Shown in pieces: positions 42,447 to 52,838 of a DNA stretch of 64,000 nucleotides. How positions within the stretch are numbered: position 1 is the stretch's first letter; every line of letters starts with the position of its first letter. The stretch comes from Amycolatopsis eburnea (GTDB taxonomy: Bacteria > Actinomycetota > Actinomycetes > Mycobacteriales > Pseudonocardiaceae): contig NZ_RSEC01000036.1 of assembly GCF_003937945.1 (NCBI RefSeq), positions 1,116,001-1,180,000 of the forward strand. Direction: 5' to 3'. The notes below the pieces were generated by a model that saw nothing but the letters and a program-made list of their open reading frames with translations, had not been told where the DNA came from and searched no databases. A program made the position numbers and the translations under genes.

Positions 42447-43181
42447 TCACTCCCAGCGAAAGAGCTTCGCCGCCAACGCCGTTCCGGCCACCGCGAAGGC
42501 GCCGAGCACGACCAGCTGCAGCGGTTGCACGCCGGCGCCGACCCAGGCGTCCTGCAGCGGCTGCGTGCCCGGCGGGACGTAGTCGCCGATCCGCCGCAGG
42601 ACCTCCGGCAGCAGCGGCCGCGGCAGGTAGACGCCGCCGAAGAACATCGTGGGCAGGAAAGCGATCAGCGCGAACCCGCCCGCGCTCTTGGCCGTCCGGG
42701 CGACCGCGGCCGCCAGCAGGCCGAAGGCGAACATCGAGACCGTGCCGAGCAGCAGCGTCAGCGCGAACGACGCCGGGTGCTTCGGCAGCGGGACGTCGTA
42801 GGCGGCGTGGGCCACGCCCAGGGTCAGTCCGATGCCCGCCAGCGCCACGACGACGTGGATCAGCAGCTGCGCGCCCAGCAGGTTCGCCGGGTGCACCGGG
42901 GTGGTGGCCAGCCGGCGCAGCACGCCCTGCTCGCGGTAGGCGGCGACCGCGCCCGGGATCGACTGCAGCGCCAGCATCGCCAGGCTGATCACGACCACCG
43001 ACGGCACCCAGGCGTCGATGAACCGGAGCCCGCCGGCGGCCGGGCTGGGTTCGGTCATGCCGGGGATGGCCCCGACGGCGAGCAGGATCGCGGCCGGCAG
43101 CAGGACGCCGGCGATCGCCATGAACGGCGAGCGGAGGAAGAGCTTCGTTTCGGTGGTGGTGATCTTGGCGAAGGTGTTCAC
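42447..43181 (-). CDS. ABC-2 type permease
   Basis: 244-aa membrane protein with six hydrophobic segments. ABC-2 family features: TKLFLRSPFMAIAGVLLPAA at the N-terminus, the central REQGVLRRLATTPVHPANLL motif and GGVYLPRPLLPEVLRRIGDY near the end. GTG start in a GTGA overlap with the upstream ATPase gene, so both form one exporter. Substrate unknown. The frame is open further upstream but only as antisense noise of the ATPase. Confidence 0.92.
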   Translation of the reverse strand: MNTFAKITTTETKLFLRSPFMAIAGVLLPAAILLAVGAIPGMTEPSPAAGGLRFIDAWVPSVVVISLAMLALQSIPGAVAAYREQGVLRRLATTPVHPANLLGAQLLIHVVVALAGIGLTLGVAHAAYDVPLPKHPASFALTLLLGTVSMFAFGLLAAAVARTAKSAGGFALIAFLPTMFFGGVYLPRPLLPEVLRRIGDYVPPGTQPLQDAWVGAGVQPLQLVVLGAFAVAGTALAAKLFRWE

Positions 43182-43891
43182 AGTGCGCTCCCGGTCAGCG
43201 AGACGAACGCGTCGTCCAAAGTGGCTGCCCCGGCCGCGGCGCGGAGCTCGGTCGGGGTGCCGGTCGCGACCACGCGCCCGGCGTCGAAGATCGCGACGCG
43301 GTCGCAGAGCCGCTCGGCTTCGTCCATGAAGTGGGTGACGAGCAGGACCGTGACGCCGGTGGCGCGCACGCCTTCGACGAGCTGCCACGTCTCCCGGCGG
43401 GCGTGCGGGTCGAGGCCGGTGGTCAGCTCGTCGAGGATCGCCAGTTCGGGCTGCCCCACCAGGGCCAGCGCGATCGAGACGCGCTGCTTCTGGCCACCGG
43501 AGAGCTTCCCGAACGGGCGGCGGGCGTGGGCCCGGAGGTCGAGCTGGTCGAGCAGGACGTCGATGTCCGCCGGGTCGGGGTAGAACGACGCGAACAGCTC
43601 GAGCGCCTCGCGCACCCGCAGCTTCGCGGGCAACTGGCTTTCCTGCAGCTGGACGCCGACGCGGCGGGTCAGCGCGGTCCGGTCGGCCGCCGGGTCGAGG
43701 CCGAGCACGGACAGCGTGCCGCTGTCGGCCCGGCGCAGGCCCTGGAGGCATTCGACGGTGGTGGTCTTCCCGGCGCCGTTCGTGCCGAGGATGCCGAAGA
43801 TTTCGCCGCGCTCGACGGTGAACGAAACGCCGTCGACCGCGACCCGGGAGCCGTAGCGCTTGCGGAGGTCGGTGACTTCGATGAGGGGCAT
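43178..43891 (-). CDS. ABC transporter ATP-binding protein
   Basis: 237 aa. Walker A GTNGAGKT, Q-loop QLQESQLP, signature LSGGQKQRVSIA, and Walker B LAILDELTTGLDP with Leu in place of the usual Pro after DE. H-loop Gly-adjacent VTHFMDEAE present. Pairs with the downstream ABC-2 permease; probably exports a small molecule or lipid. It is divergent from the two-component kinase gene at 44062, which may control it. Confidence 0.93.
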   Translation of the reverse strand: MPLIEVTDLRKRYGSRVAVDGVSFTVERGEIFGILGTNGAGKTTTVECLQGLRRADSGTLSVLGLDPAADRTALTRRVGVQLQESQLPAKLRVREALELFASFYPDPADIDVLLDQLDLRAHARRPFGKLSGGQKQRVSIALALVGQPELAILDELTTGLDPHARRETWQLVEGVRATGVTVLLVTHFMDEAERLCDRVAIFDAGRVVATGTPTELRAAAGAATLDDAFVSLTGSAL

Positions 43892-44061
43892 GCCGACAAA
43901 GCTACGAATCGGTCGGCTCGCTCGGAATGACGCTGAAACCCCAGCTCAGGTAGCGTTTTGCTGAAGCGGGGGTGGGGCTGGGCCCACCCCGTTCGTGGGG
44001 CTCCGGGCAGTGCGCCCGCGCGGGTGGTTCGGCGAGGATTCCGGGGGAAGGAGGTGCCGGG

Positions 44062-45882
44062 ATGACGTACCCACGGGCCCTCGGCCGGGCGCTGGCGCTG
44101 GCCGCGCGGTCGCTGCTGAGCTGGTTCGACGTGCTCGTCGAGCTGATCGCGTTCGCGCTGCTGTGCGTCGGGCTGGTGTTCTTCCTCGGCCCCGCGGTCG
44201 AATGGGCCCGCGGCCGCTCGACGACGGCCCGTGCCCTTGCCGGACGCTGGTGTGGCGTCGAAGTCGCGACGCCGTACCAGCCCGAGCCGCCGGAGCCGGT
44301 CCGCGAGCGCGACGGCTGGTACCGCGACGGCAACACGCTCTACAAGCGGGCGTTCTGGATCCGCTGGCAGCACCGGCTCACCTGGGCGCTGGAGGACCCG
44401 GCGGCCGAGCGCGAGTTCGCGTGGCAGCTGGTGAACCCGCTCGTCACGCTGCTGCTGCCGGTCGCGGTGCTGTTCGGTGGGCCGCCGGTGCTGCGCGGCT
44501 ACGGCCGGTGGACGCGCTGGTGGCTCGGTCCCCGGCCGGTCGTCGAACGCCGGGGGAACTGGCTGCAGCGGCACCTGGAATCGCTGGGGCACCAAATCGG
44601 CATCCTCGTGCTTTCCCTGGTGCAGTTCGTGTTCTCGGCGTGGCAGCTGGTCGTCATCGCCGGCGCGCTGCCGGTGGCGGCCCCGGTCGTGCTGTGGAGC
44701 CGGACCATCACCGACACGCTGCGGCGCGAAGCCGGGACCTGGACCGGGGTGCGGATCACCCGCCCGTACCTGCCGCCGCCCGGGCTGCCGGTACCCCGTC
44801 CGGACGGGCTCTACCAGGTCGGCAAGCAGCTGTACGAGGAGCCGTTCTGGCCGGTGCAGCACGCGCGGCGGCGGTGGGTCCTCGGCGACCGGGCCACCTG
44901 GCGCGACCTCGCCGGCGGCGGCCTGATCCCGCTCGTGTCGCTGGCGCTGACGCTGCCGACGGTGGCGTTGCTCGGCTGGGGGTTCGTCGGCCTGGCGACG
45001 CTGTGGATCTGGCGCCCGTTCGTGTCCTCACCGGTCCGCTGGCTGGTCCTGCCTGAGGTGTCGACGCACCTGGGCGCGCTCGCGCAGACCCCGCTGGCGC
45101 TGGCGATGATCGTCGCCGGCCTGGTGCCGACCACGTGGCTCGCCCGGCAGCAGGCGCGGTTCGTCAAGCTGTGGCTCGGGCCGACCGAGTCGTCCCGGCT
45201 CGCCCGGCGCGTCGAACGGCTCAAGCAGACGCGCACCGACGTCACGGTCGCGCAGGCGGCGGAGCTGCGGCGCATCGAGCGCGACCTGCACGACGGCATC
45301 CAGTCCCGGCTGGTCGCGATGGGCATGAAGCTCGGCGCCGTCGAAGCGCTGGTGGACACCGATCCGGCCGCGGCGAAACGGCTCGCGGCCGAGCTGCGCG
45401 CGGCGTCGTCGGAGGCGCTCACCGAACTGCGGGTGCTGATCCGCGGCATCCACCCGCCGGTGCTGTCCGAGCGCGGGCTGCTGGACGCCGTGCGCGCGCT
45501 GGCGCTGGACAGCCCGCTCAAGGTCCAGGTCACCGGCTCGCTGCCGGGCCGGCTGGAGGAGCCGGTGGAGGCGTGCGCGTACTTCACGGTGTCGGAGCTG
45601 CTCGGCAACGCGGCCAAGCACGGCGCGAAACGGGCGTCGATCGACGTTTCCTTCGACGACGACCAGGTGACGCTGGTGGTGACCGACGAGGGCCCGGGCG
45701 GCGCCAACCCGGCGCGCGGATCCGGACTCCGCGGAATCGAGCGCCGGCTGGGCGCCTTCGACGGTAGGTTGACGCTGACCAGCCCGATCGGCGGGCCGAC
45801 CAGGGCGACCGTGGAGCTCCCGTGTCAGATCGACCCAGAACCGTTGTCGCCGAAGACCAGTACCTCCTCCGAGACGGTCTGA
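44062..45882 (+). CDS. NarL-type sensor histidine kinase with duplicated membrane sensor
   Basis: 606 aa. HisKA_3 dimerisation helix RRIERDLHDGIQSRLVAMGM with the phospho-His, and HATPase motifs SELLGNAAKHG and GSGLRGIERRLGAFDGR. The N-terminal ~370 residues hold two similar sensor units: WCGVEVATPYQP...DGWYRDGNTLYKRAFWIRWQ and WTGVRITRPYLP...DGLYQVGKQLYEEPFWPVQ, each followed by a membrane pair. It signals to the overlapping response regulator. Start at the ATG with GAAGGAGG 8 nt upstream. Confidence 0.92.
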   Translation: MTYPRALGRALALAARSLLSWFDVLVELIAFALLCVGLVFFLGPAVEWARGRSTTARALAGRWCGVEVATPYQPEPPEPVRERDGWYRDGNTLYKRAFWIRWQHRLTWALEDPAAEREFAWQLVNPLVTLLLPVAVLFGGPPVLRGYGRWTRWWLGPRPVVERRGNWLQRHLESLGHQIGILVLSLVQFVFSAWQLVVIAGALPVAAPVVLWSRTITDTLRREAGTWTGVRITRPYLPPPGLPVPRPDGLYQVGKQLYEEPFWPVQHARRRWVLGDRATWRDLAGGGLIPLVSLALTLPTVALLGWGFVGLATLWIWRPFVSSPVRWLVLPEVSTHLGALAQTPLALAMIVAGLVPTTWLARQQARFVKLWLGPTESSRLARRVERLKQTRTDVTVAQAAELRRIERDLHDGIQSRLVAMGMKLGAVEALVDTDPAAAKRLAAELRAASSEALTELRVLIRGIHPPVLSERGLLDAVRALALDSPLKVQVTGSLPGRLEEPVEACAYFTVSELLGNAAKHGAKRASIDVSFDDDQVTLVVTDEGPGGANPARGSGLRGIERRLGAFDGRLTLTSPIGGPTRATVELPCQIDPEPLSPKTSTSSETV

Positions 45883-46481
45883 CGCACTTGCTGGCGGCGC
45901 ACGGCTTCGACGTCGTCGCGGCGGTCGGCAGCGGCCCGGAACTGGCGGACGCGTTGCGGGAGCACCGTCCTGACGTGTCCATTGTGGACGTCCGGATGCC
46001 GCCGACGAACACCGACGAGGGCCTGCAGGTCTCGCTCGCGGCCCGCCGGGAAACCCCGGGGTTGCCGATTTTGGTGCTGTCGCAGCACGTCGAGCAGCTG
46101 TACGCGCGCGAGCTGCTCGCCGACGGCACGGGCGCGATCGGCTACCTGTTGAAGGACCGCGTGTTCAACGCCGACCAGTTCATCGACGCGGTCCGCCGGG
46201 TCGCCGCCGGCGGCACGGTGATGGACCCCGAGGTGATCGCGAAACTGGTGGCGGGCAACGCTTCCGACCCGCTGGCCGCGTTGACGCCCCGCGAGCGCGA
46301 GGTGCTGGGCCTGATGGCGGAAGGCTGTTCGAACGCGGCGATCGCGGCGAAGCTGCACTTCAGCGAAGGCGCGGTCGGCAAGCACACGGCGAACATCTTC
46401 GCGAAGCTCGGGATTTCGGCTTCGGACGACACGAACCGCCGCGTGCTGGCCGTGCTCGCCTACCTCGGCGCGGACGTCTAA
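45822..46481 (+). CDS. LuxR/NarL-family response regulator
   Basis: 219 aa. The receiver domain has the phospho-acceptor Asp in VSIVDVRMPPTNTDEG (~54) and the switch Lys in YLLKDRV. The DNA-binding LuxR helix-turn-helix is LTPREREVLGLMAEGCSNAA, ending EGAVGKHTANIFAKLGI. GTG start overlaps the kinase gene by 61 nt, so the pair is tightly coupled. Target genes unknown; the ABC exporter next door is the simplest guess. Overlaps convergent fprA by 4 bp. Confidence 0.93.
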   Translation: MSDRPRTVVAEDQYLLRDGLTHLLAAHGFDVVAAVGSGPELADALREHRPDVSIVDVRMPPTNTDEGLQVSLAARRETPGLPILVLSQHVEQLYARELLADGTGAIGYLLKDRVFNADQFIDAVRRVAAGGTVMDPEVIAKLVAGNASDPLAALTPREREVLGLMAEGCSNAAIAAKLHFSEGAVGKHTANIFAKLGISASDDTNRRVLAVLAYLGADV

Positions 46482-47833
46482 CCGCGCGAAACCCGCGTCA
46501 TCTCGTCGCGTTCGACCACCTTGATCCGCTCGCGGCCCGCCGCCGAACCGAGCGCCTTCTCGTGCGCGTCGAGGCGGCCCCAGCCGTCCCACGTCGTGAA
46601 CGGGATGCCGCGGGTGGCCAGGAAGTCCAGGATCGCGTCCGGCGACGAGAACTTCGGCTCCGTCAACGTGTCCGCGTCCGCCAGCAGGCTCGCGACTGTC
46701 TCCGCCGCGTCGCCCTTCGTGTGGCCGATCAGGCCGACCGGGCCGCGCTTGATCCAGCCCGTCACGTACACGCCCGGCAGCTGGTTCTCGTCCAGGTCCA
46801 GCACCCGGCCCGCCTGGTTCGGGACGACGCCCGCGACGTGGTCGAACGGGATTTCCGGCAGGTGCGAGGACAGGTAGCCGACCGCGCGGTAGACCGCCTG
46901 GACGTCCCAGTCGTGGAACTCGCCGGTGCCGCGCACGTTCCCATCGCCGGTCAGCTCGGTGCGTTCGGTGCGCAGCCCGGTGACGCGGCCGTCCGTGCCG
47001 ACGATCTCCGCGGGGGAGTGGAAGAAGTGCAGGTGGAGCCGCCGCTGCCGGGTACCGGGCTCGCGGATCGCCCACTCCTGCAGCGTCTTCACGACCATGT
47101 CGATCTGCTTCGACGCGCGCAGCGCCGCGATGCTGCCCTCGTCGAACTCGATGTCCTCGGGGTACACGATGACCTCGACGTTCGGCGAGTGGTCCAGCTC
47201 CCGCAGTTCCAGCGGCGTGAACTTCGCCTGCGCCGGCCCGCGGCGGCCGAACACGTGCACGTCGGTCACCGGGCTGGCCTTAAGGCCCTGGTAGACGTTG
47301 TCCGGGATGTCGGTCGTGAGCAGCTCGTCCGCCGTCTTCGCGAGGACGCGCGCGACGTCGAGCGCCACGTTGCCGACCCCGAGCACGGCGACCGAAGTCG
47401 CGGTCAGCGGCCAGGTCCGCGGCACGTCCGGGTGGCCGTCGTACCAGGACACGAAGTCGGCGGCGCCGTAGCTGCCGTCGAGGTCGGCACCCGGGATGCC
47501 GAGCGCGCGGTCGGCCGACGCGCCGGTGGAGAAGATCACCGCGTCGTAGAACTCGCGCAGCTCGTCGAGCTTGATGTCGGTGCCGTAGTCGATGTTGCCG
47601 AGCAGCCGGATGTTCGGCTTCGACAGCACCTTCTCCAGCGCGGTCACGATGCCCTTGATGCGCGGGTGGTCGGGCGCGACGCCGTACCGGATCAGCCCGA
47701 ACGGCGCCGGCATGCGCTCGAACAGGTCGATCTGCACATCGGCGTCGGACTTGTCCAGGATGTCGGCGGCGTAGATCCCGGCGGGACCGGCGCCCACCAC
47801 GGCTACGCGAAGAGTTCGGCTCACACGTTCCAC
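46478..47833 (-). CDS. fprA: Ferredoxin/adrenodoxin-type NADP+ reductase FprA
   Basis: 451 aa. FAD-binding VVGAGPAGIYAADIL at the N-terminus, the family block MPAPFGLIRYGVAPDHPRIK, NADP-binding VLGVGNVALDVARVL and GRRGPAQAKFTPLELREL, and the closing VYVTGWIKRGPVGLIGHTKG. It transfers electrons from NADPH to ferredoxins, for example for P450s. GTG start at 47833, with another GTG at 47824 possible. An IdeR/DtxR-like palindrome lies immediately upstream (47838-47855), so iron probably regulates it. Confidence 0.95.
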   Translation of the reverse strand: MERVSRTLRVAVVGAGPAGIYAADILDKSDADVQIDLFERMPAPFGLIRYGVAPDHPRIKGIVTALEKVLSKPNIRLLGNIDYGTDIKLDELREFYDAVIFSTGASADRALGIPGADLDGSYGAADFVSWYDGHPDVPRTWPLTATSVAVLGVGNVALDVARVLAKTADELLTTDIPDNVYQGLKASPVTDVHVFGRRGPAQAKFTPLELRELDHSPNVEVIVYPEDIEFDEGSIAALRASKQIDMVVKTLQEWAIREPGTRQRRLHLHFFHSPAEIVGTDGRVTGLRTERTELTGDGNVRGTGEFHDWDVQAVYRAVGYLSSHLPEIPFDHVAGVVPNQAGRVLDLDENQLPGVYVTGWIKRGPVGLIGHTKGDAAETVASLLADADTLTEPKFSSPDAILDFLATRGIPFTTWDGWGRLDAHEKALGSAAGRERIKVVERDEMTRVSRG

Positions 47834-47837
47834 CGTA

Positions 47838-47855
47838 AGTTAGGGTCACCTAACT
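47838..47855. promoter_or_regulatory. IdeR/DtxR-like iron box
   Basis: AGTTAGG-GTCA-CCTAACT is a perfect 7-bp inverted repeat. Its core TTAGG-n4-CCTAA matches the first 14 bases of the IdeR/DtxR consensus (TTAGGTTAGCCTAA). It lies 5 nt upstream of the fprA start, where a repressor would block transcription, and 55 bp before trpG on the other strand. Confidence 0.6.
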
Positions 47856-47909
47856 CGAAATGTGATTTGGCGTACGGTCCACGGACTGGGAGCCGGTAAG
47901 CTCGGCGCC

Positions 47910-48554
47910 ATGCGCGTCCTCGTCGTCGACAACTACGACAGCTTCGTCTACAACCTGGTCCAGTACCTGGCCCAGCTCGGCGCCGACTGCACGGTCTGGC
48001 GCAACGACGTCGTGGACCTCGACCGCGTGCCCGAGTTCGACGCCGTGCTGGTTTCGCCCGGCCCCGGGACACCCGAACGCGCTGGCCAGAGCATGGACGT
48101 CATCCGCAAGTGCGCCGAGACGCGCACGCCGATGCTCGGCGTCTGCCTCGGCCACCAGGCGCTCGGCGTCGTCTACGGCGCCACCGTCGACCGCGCGCCG
48201 GAGCTGCTCCACGGCAAGACGAGCCAGGTGCGGCACACCGGCGCCGGCATCCTCAAGGACCTGCCGGCGGAGTTCACAGCCACCCGGTACCACTCCTTGA
48301 CCGTGCTGCCCGACACGATCGCCGAAGACGTCTTCGAGGTCACCGGGCGCACCGAGTCCGGCATCGTGATGGGCATGCGGCACCGCGAGCTGCCGCTGGA
48401 AGGCGTCCAGTTCCACCCGGAGTCCGTGCTCACCGAGGGCGGGCACCGGATGCTGGCGAACTGGCTGGCCGCCGCCGGTCATCCCGTCGACCCGGTCCGG
48501 GTGGACGAGCTCGAGCGCGCGACCAAGGCGCTCCAGAAGGCCGCTGTTGCGTGA
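47910..48554 (+). CDS. trpG: Anthranilate/aminodeoxychorismate synthase glutaminase subunit
   Basis: 214-aa class I glutamine amidotransferase. It begins MRVLVVDNYDSFVYNLVQYL. The catalytic Cys lies in GVCLGHQALG and the His and Glu in GVQFHPESVL; SPGPGTPE forms the oxyanion region. It supplies ammonia to a TrpE or PabB partner for tryptophan or folate synthesis. Same position as M. tuberculosis Rv0013 upstream of pknB. ATG with GAGCCGGTAAG upstream. The stop overlaps the ABC ATPase start (GTGA). Confidence 0.93.
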   Translation: MRVLVVDNYDSFVYNLVQYLAQLGADCTVWRNDVVDLDRVPEFDAVLVSPGPGTPERAGQSMDVIRKCAETRTPMLGVCLGHQALGVVYGATVDRAPELLHGKTSQVRHTGAGILKDLPAEFTATRYHSLTVLPDTIAEDVFEVTGRTESGIVMGMRHRELPLEGVQFHPESVLTEGGHRMLANWLAAAGHPVDPVRVDELERATKALQKAAVA

Positions 48555-49342
48555 TCCGGCTCGCGGGGGTCGGCAAGCGGTACGGGCGCGGTGACTTCGT
48601 CCTCCGCGACGTCGACCTGACCGTCGAACCCGGGCACGTCGTCGGCGTCCTCGGCAGCAACGGGTCCGGCAAGTCGACGCTGCTGCGAATATTGGCGGGC
48701 GTCTCGCACCCGACCACCGGGTCCCTCACGGGCAGCCCGCGGATCGGCTACCTGCCGGACCGCTTCCCGGCAGGCCAGCGCATGGGCGCGCGGGCGTACC
48801 TGCGGCACATGGCGCGCATCCACGGGCTCACCGACCTCTCGGTGATCGACCCGCTGCTGGAACGGCTGGCGCTGGTCGGCGGTCCGGCCGCGCCGCTGCG
48901 GACGCTGTCCAAGGGCAACGCGCAGAAGGTCGGGCTCGCGCAGGCCGTCATGGTGCGCCCCGACCTGCTGATCCTCGACGAGCCGTGGTCCGGCCTCGAC
49001 GTCGGCACGCACGCGATCCTCGGCGAACTCGTCGCCGAGACGCGGGCGCGCGGGGCGAGCGTTGTGTTCACCGACCACCGCCCGCAGGTCGTGCACGACC
49101 ACGCCGACGTCGTCCACCTCATCGACGAGGGCAGGCTCACGGCGGAAAGCGCGGAGCCGACCACCCGCATCGTCCTGCGCGGCGGCGGCACCGGCTGGGC
49201 CGACGAGCCCGGCGTCCGGCACGCGGTCGTCGAAGGCGCCCAGGTGGTGCTCACGGTCGAAGTCGCTTCGGTGGACGCCGTGCTGCTGCGGGCGCTGAAG
49301 GACGGCTGGTCGGTGCGGGAGGTGGCGCCGTGCTCGCCATGA
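48551..49342 (+). CDS. ABC transporter ATP-binding protein
   Basis: 263 aa. Walker A GSNGSGKST, signature LSKGNAQKVGLAQ (a degenerate LSGGQ) and Walker B LLILDEPWSGLDVG, with VVFTDHRPQ as the H-loop. The C-terminal part after ~200 is an accessory beta domain (RIVLRGGGTGWADEPGVRHA). GTG start coupled to trpG; permease gene follows with ATGA overlap. A simple one-ATPase/one-membrane-protein system; substrate unknown. The degenerate signature suggests a specialised role. Confidence 0.88.
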   Translation: MIRLAGVGKRYGRGDFVLRDVDLTVEPGHVVGVLGSNGSGKSTLLRILAGVSHPTTGSLTGSPRIGYLPDRFPAGQRMGARAYLRHMARIHGLTDLSVIDPLLERLALVGGPAAPLRTLSKGNAQKVGLAQAVMVRPDLLILDEPWSGLDVGTHAILGELVAETRARGASVVFTDHRPQVVHDHADVVHLIDEGRLTAESAEPTTRIVLRGGGTGWADEPGVRHAVVEGAQVVLTVEVASVDAVLLRALKDGWSVREVAPCSP

Positions 49343-49971
49343 CCCGCTACTACTTCGTGCTGCTCGGCCATTCGCAGCGGTACCTGCCCGCGCTGCTGGC
49401 CTACCTCGCGCTCTGCGTGATCCTCTACGCCGACCCGAACTCGCCGCCGCTGCCGCTGTTCGGCGTGAGCGCCGGCGGCCTGTTGGTCGTGTCGTGCTGG
49501 CTGACGATCGCGCTGCTCGACATCGAGGACCCGGTCCAGCGCCTGGTGACCCTCAGCCACGCCCGCCACTGGCGGCGGCTGGTCACCGGCGCGATCCTCG
49601 CGGTGCTGGCCTGTTCGCTGGTCCTCACGGTGATCACCGAGGTCTGGTCGGCGCTCAAGTCGTTGAAGGTCCAGCCGTCGGCGCTGGGCATCGGGCTGCT
49701 CGCCCACCTCGCGTGCGCGCTGCTGGGCATCGCGATCGCCCTCCCGTGCTCGCGGCTGCTGGTGCACCGGATCGGCTGGACGGTGCTCGCCGCCGTCATC
49801 ACGCTGATCGTCGTCCTGCTGGCGAAGATTCCGCTGGTCCACCCGCTGCTGCACGCCCTGACCGACGAGGAACCGGTCGCCGGCCCGCTGGCGCTCGCGC
49901 TCGGGACGTCGGCGGCACTGCTGGCTGTCAGCTTCTTCGCCGTCTCCGCACTGGTCCGCCGTCGCTCGTGA
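49339..49971 (+). CDS. Membrane protein partner of the ABC ATPase
   Basis: 210 aa with six hydrophobic segments (for example YLPALLAYLALCVILYADPN, LVTGAILAVLACSLVLTVIT, GWTVLAAVITLIVVLLAKIP). No ABC-2 signature is obvious, but the ATGA overlap with the ATPase gene makes it the transmembrane subunit. A GTG at 49330 could be the start instead. Substrate unknown. Confidence 0.82.
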   Translation: MTRYYFVLLGHSQRYLPALLAYLALCVILYADPNSPPLPLFGVSAGGLLVVSCWLTIALLDIEDPVQRLVTLSHARHWRRLVTGAILAVLACSLVLTVITEVWSALKSLKVQPSALGIGLLAHLACALLGIAIALPCSRLLVHRIGWTVLAAVITLIVVLLAKIPLVHPLLHALTDEEPVAGPLALALGTSAALLAVSFFAVSALVRRRS

Positions 49972-50071
49972 TTGCAAATTGCAGAATTCAATTTCCGGAC
50001 CGGACTTCCTGCCGGACCAGGTGTCCGACTAAGGTTCGGGGCCTCTCCGGTTCCGGGTGAAGGGAGAACGG

Positions 50072-50389
50072 GTGACGGCTGGGATCGTCGCGATCACCGT
50101 GCCAGACTCCGACGGCGAGCTCCCCGAGCTCGCCGCCTGGCTGCGCGGCGAAGACGAACTCCGCGGCCGCGTCCAGCTCTTCGACGCCGTCGTGGTCGGC
50201 GTGACGAGCAACTCCGCCGGCGTCTTCTGCAGCTCCCTCTTCGCCTGGCTGCGGCGCTGCCGCGAAGCCCGCGTCTCCCTGAAGGTCAAACGCTCCGGCG
50301 CGGCCGAGGAACTCGAACTCGACTGCGGCCCGGCGAGCGACGCCGAACAGGTGCTCGGTGCCGTCCGGGGTTTCCTCGACAAAGCCTGA
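50072..50389 (+). CDS. EACC1-like effector-associated protein, orphan
   Basis: 105 aa. Two short beta/alpha stretches, TVPDSDGELPELAAWLRGED and VSLKVKRSGAAEELELDCGP, around a hydrophobic middle (FDAVVVGVTSNSAGVFCSSL, then FAWLRRC). This matches the general build of effector-associated constant component EACC1, a small partner of caspase, trypsin or NTPase conflict effectors in actinobacteria. No effector gene is adjacent. GTG at 50072 is chosen (GGGAGA upstream). The assignment is tentative. Confidence 0.6.
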   Translation: MTAGIVAITVPDSDGELPELAAWLRGEDELRGRVQLFDAVVVGVTSNSAGVFCSSLFAWLRRCREARVSLKVKRSGAAEELELDCGPASDAEQVLGAVRGFLDKA

Positions 50390-50453
50390 ACGACGAAAAT
50401 CAACCAGTTTCGCGATTGTAGTCCCGCTACCACTCAGAGTTACGATGATCATC

Positions 50454-50807
50454 ATGAGACGTGGATGCCTGCACGCGATGTCGGTGGTGGCGGCCGCAGT
50501 GCTGCCGTTGGTAATGGCGACGGCGTCCTACGCCGGTGAACAGCGGGCTGCCCCGGTGAGTGCCCAAGCCAGTTGCTCGGCGGGGTACTTCTGCTTCTTC
50601 AACTCATCGTGGGTCTCGCTGGGCTACGTTTCGCCCATCGCGCCCGGGCAATGCTGGGACGGCAACGCTTACGCGTGGACCAACTCGATCAACCACACCG
50701 GGGTGCCGCAGCGCATCACCAGCGGGCTTTCCTGCGGCGGTGTTGCCATCGTGATCCCGAACGGCGGCCAGCACGTCGGTGGATCATGGCACTCGCTCGG
50801 TGGTTGA
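50454..50807 (+). CDS. Secreted peptidase inhibitor I36-type protein
   Basis: 117 aa with signal peptide (GCLHAMSVVAAAVLPLVMAT, cut near ASYAG). The mature part has Cys in ASCSAGYFCFF and in GQCWDGNAY, then NSINHTGVPQRI and GLSCGG, the spacing of actinobacterial I36 and beta/gamma-crystallin-like small secreted proteins, which inhibit metalloproteases in the best-known case. Possible ATG at 50445 three codons earlier. Monocistronic, with a strong terminator behind. Confidence 0.78.
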   Translation: MRRGCLHAMSVVAAAVLPLVMATASYAGEQRAAPVSAQASCSAGYFCFFNSSWVSLGYVSPIAPGQCWDGNAYAWTNSINHTGVPQRITSGLSCGGVAIVIPNGGQHVGGSWHSLGG

Positions 50808-50825
50808 TCTCTTCACCCGGGCACG

Positions 50826-50862
50826 AAAAAGCCCCGCACGGCGAACCGTGCGGGGCCTTTTT
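50826..50862. terminator. Bidirectional terminator between I36 gene and pknB
   Basis: GCCCCGCACGG (50831-50841) pairs with CCGTGCGGGGC (50846-50856) around a 4-nt loop and is flanked by AAAAA on the left and TTTTT on the right, so it works on both strands. It ends the leftward fhaA-pknB operon. Confidence 0.9.
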
Positions 50863-50870
50863 CGGCTTCG

Positions 50871-52834
<1,964 letters not shown>

Positions 52835-52838
<4 letters not shown>

